Source: an uncultured Bacteroidales bacterium (GTDB lineage: Bacteria; Bacteroidota; Bacteroidia; Bacteroidales; P3). Taken from it: a DNA stretch of 6,428 bases. This document shows, one piece after another, positions 5,323-6,428 of this stretch. The stretch's first letter is position 1, and each line of letters opens with the position of its first letter. The position numbers were made by a program, and so were the translations under genes. Location of the stretch: assembly GCA_947177315.1 (NCBI GenBank), contig CAMWTX010000089.1, positions 1 to 6,428 of the forward strand, read 5' to 3'. The notes beneath the pieces were generated by a model. That model was not told the origin of the DNA, did no database searches, and saw only the letters and a program-made list of their open reading frames with translations.

Positions 5323-6428
5323 ATGCAACAGAACCGTTTTCTCTTTAAGAAATACATGGCCCAGGCTTCGGATTTCGAGCCGTTTTCGCTCGATATCGAA
5401 CGCGGCGAAGGCATCTACCTTTGGGACAAGGCGGGCAAGAAATACTTCGACTTTATTTCGGGCATCTGCGTTAACAACGTGGGGCACCGCAATCCGGTGG
5501 TACTCGCGGCTATCGAGCATCAGATGCAGAAATACCTGCACGTAATGGTCTATGGCGAGTTCATCCAGCAACCGCAATTGGATCTGGCGCAGGAACTCTG
5601 CCAAAATCTGCCGGAGGGCCTGCAAAAGATTTTTCTGCTCAACTCGGGCTCGGAAGCCATCGAGGGGGCGATGAAACTGGCGCGGCTGAAAAACCACCGC
5701 GGCCAAATCGTGTCTTTTGCCGATTCATACCACGGCAGCACAATGGGCGCGATGAGCGTGCTGGGCAATCCGCCTATCCGCCACCGCTTTGACCCGCTGC
5801 TGCCCGACCATCTGCTGTTGGAATTCAACCATGTGGAGCAACTGGAACATATTACCGACAAAACCTGTTGCGTAGTGGCGGAGGTAATCCAGTCGGGAGG
5901 CGGCATGCGCGAGGCCACGCCCGAATTCATGCAGGCTTTGCGCTCCCGTTGCGACCAAACGGGCGCGCTCTTGATTTTCGACGAGATACAGAGCGGATTC
6001 GGACGCACGGGCAAACTGTTTGCCTTTGAACATTACGGCGTAGTGCCCGACATCCTGTGCATCGCCAAGGGAATGGGCGGCGGCATGCCTATCGGCGCTT
6101 TCGTGGCCAGCCCCGAACTGATGGCCTTGCTCGACAATGAACATCCGCTCATGGGGCATGCCTCCACCTTTGGCGGGCATCCGCTCAGCTGCGCGGCTTC
6201 GCTGGCGGCCTTGAAACTGGTGCTGAGCCCTCAGGTGATGCCGAAAGTGGAAGAAAAGGGGCAACGGATACGGCATCATCTGTCGCAATTGCCTCAAGTG
6301 CGCTCCGTTTCGGGAAAAGGCTTATTTTTGGCGGCTCATTTCGAAAACGAATCCATCACCGCCAAGGTGCAGGAACGCTGCATGGCAAACGGTTTCATTA
6401 CGTTTTGGCTGTTGTTCAACCATAACGC
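5323..6428 (+). CDS. Class III (fold type I) PLP-dependent aminotransferase, 3' end cut by window
   Basis: An open frame from ATG 5323 runs to the window end: 368 full codons, with perhaps 30 residues missing given a family length near 400. Motifs in order are LNSGSEAIEGAMKLAR (Ser108-Glu111, PLP phosphate region), SYHGST (135-140, with His137-Gly138), FDEIQSGFGRTG (Asp220, PLP ring nitrogen contact), IAKGMGGGMPIGAF (Lys249, Schiff-base lysine) and TFGGHPLSCAA (from Thr282). The 29-residue spacing from Asp220 to Lys249 equals that of human ornithine aminotransferase (Asp263/Lys292). It would transfer an amino group, probably from an omega-amino or amino-acid donor, in the cytoplasm. The usual EPIQGEAG motif reads EVIQSGGG here (187-194), so the specificity-switch Glu is Gly192. 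An acetylornithine, ornithine or GABA assignment is therefore unsafe. It starts 11 bases after the GH57-like gene with no terminator between, so it is probably co-transcribed, although it has no evident role in glycogen metabolism. Confidence 0.9.
   Translation, partial: MQQNRFLFKKYMAQASDFEPFSLDIERGEGIYLWDKAGKKYFDFISGICVNNVGHRNPVVLAAIEHQMQKYLHVMVYGEFIQQPQLDLAQELCQNLPEGLQKIFLLNSGSEAIEGAMKLARLKNHRGQIVSFADSYHGSTMGAMSVLGNPPIRHRFDPLLPDHLLLEFNHVEQLEHITDKTCCVVAEVIQSGGGMREATPEFMQALRSRCDQTGALLIFDEIQSGFGRTGKLFAFEHYGVVPDILCIAKGMGGGMPIGAFVASPELMALLDNEHPLMGHASTFGGHPLSCAASLAALKLVLSPQVMPKVEEKGQRIRHHLSQLPQVRSVSGKGLFLAAHFENESITAKVQERCMANGFITFWLLFNHN

Noticed and set aside
5725..6297. 190-codon minus-strand open frame opposite the aminotransferase
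   Set aside because: Antisense shadow; the + strand carries the catalytic Lys, PLP Asp and other class III motifs in one uninterrupted frame.

Overview
The window looks like a chromosomal stretch from a member of the phylum Bacteroidetes, most likely order Bacteroidales. Three things point there. The first gene ends in a type A C-terminal sorting domain of the type IX secretion system. A Bacteroidetes-type -7 promoter box (TATATTTG) precedes the second gene. Genes 2 to 4 form a glycogen/alpha-glucan cluster (debranching enzyme, glycosyltransferase, GH57-like protein) typical of this group. The sequence is fairly GC-rich and all five genes lie on the + strand. Genus cannot be fixed from sequence alone.

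Layout. Positions 1-626 hold the 3' end of a secreted or surface protein: the tail of a fibronectin type III-like domain, a 20-unit Asp-Asn-Pro linker, and a T9SS sorting domain. A strong intrinsic terminator follows at 644-683. A short intergenic stretch carries a probable promoter at 746-778. A compact run then follows: a GH133-type glycogen debranching enzyme (802-2748), a glycogen-synthase-like glycosyltransferase (2756-4117), a GH57 alpha-amylase-like protein (4136-5311) and a class III PLP-dependent aminotransferase (from 5323, cut by the window end). Gaps are 7, 18 and 11 bases with no terminator between them, so a single transcription unit is likely.

How the genes fit together. The glycosyltransferase would extend alpha-1,4-glucan from a nucleotide sugar, and the debranching enzyme would remove alpha-1,6-linked glucose stubs. 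The GH57 protein would ordinarily hydrolyse or remodel the glucan. Here it appears to have lost its catalytic acid/base Asp (Asn240 instead) and other active-site-lining residues while keeping the overall fold signature and the nucleophile Glu169. It may be a pseudo-enzyme with a binding or scaffolding role. The aminotransferase has no obvious glycogen role and is probably co-transcribed. It lacks the 'switch' glutamate of ornithine/acetylornithine/GABA aminotransferases, so its usual automatic name may be wrong.

I see no phage, IS element, CRISPR array, tRNA or rRNA in the window. The points most worth a second look are the degenerate GH57 active site and the altered aminotransferase switch residue. 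The rest is ordinary for the phylum.
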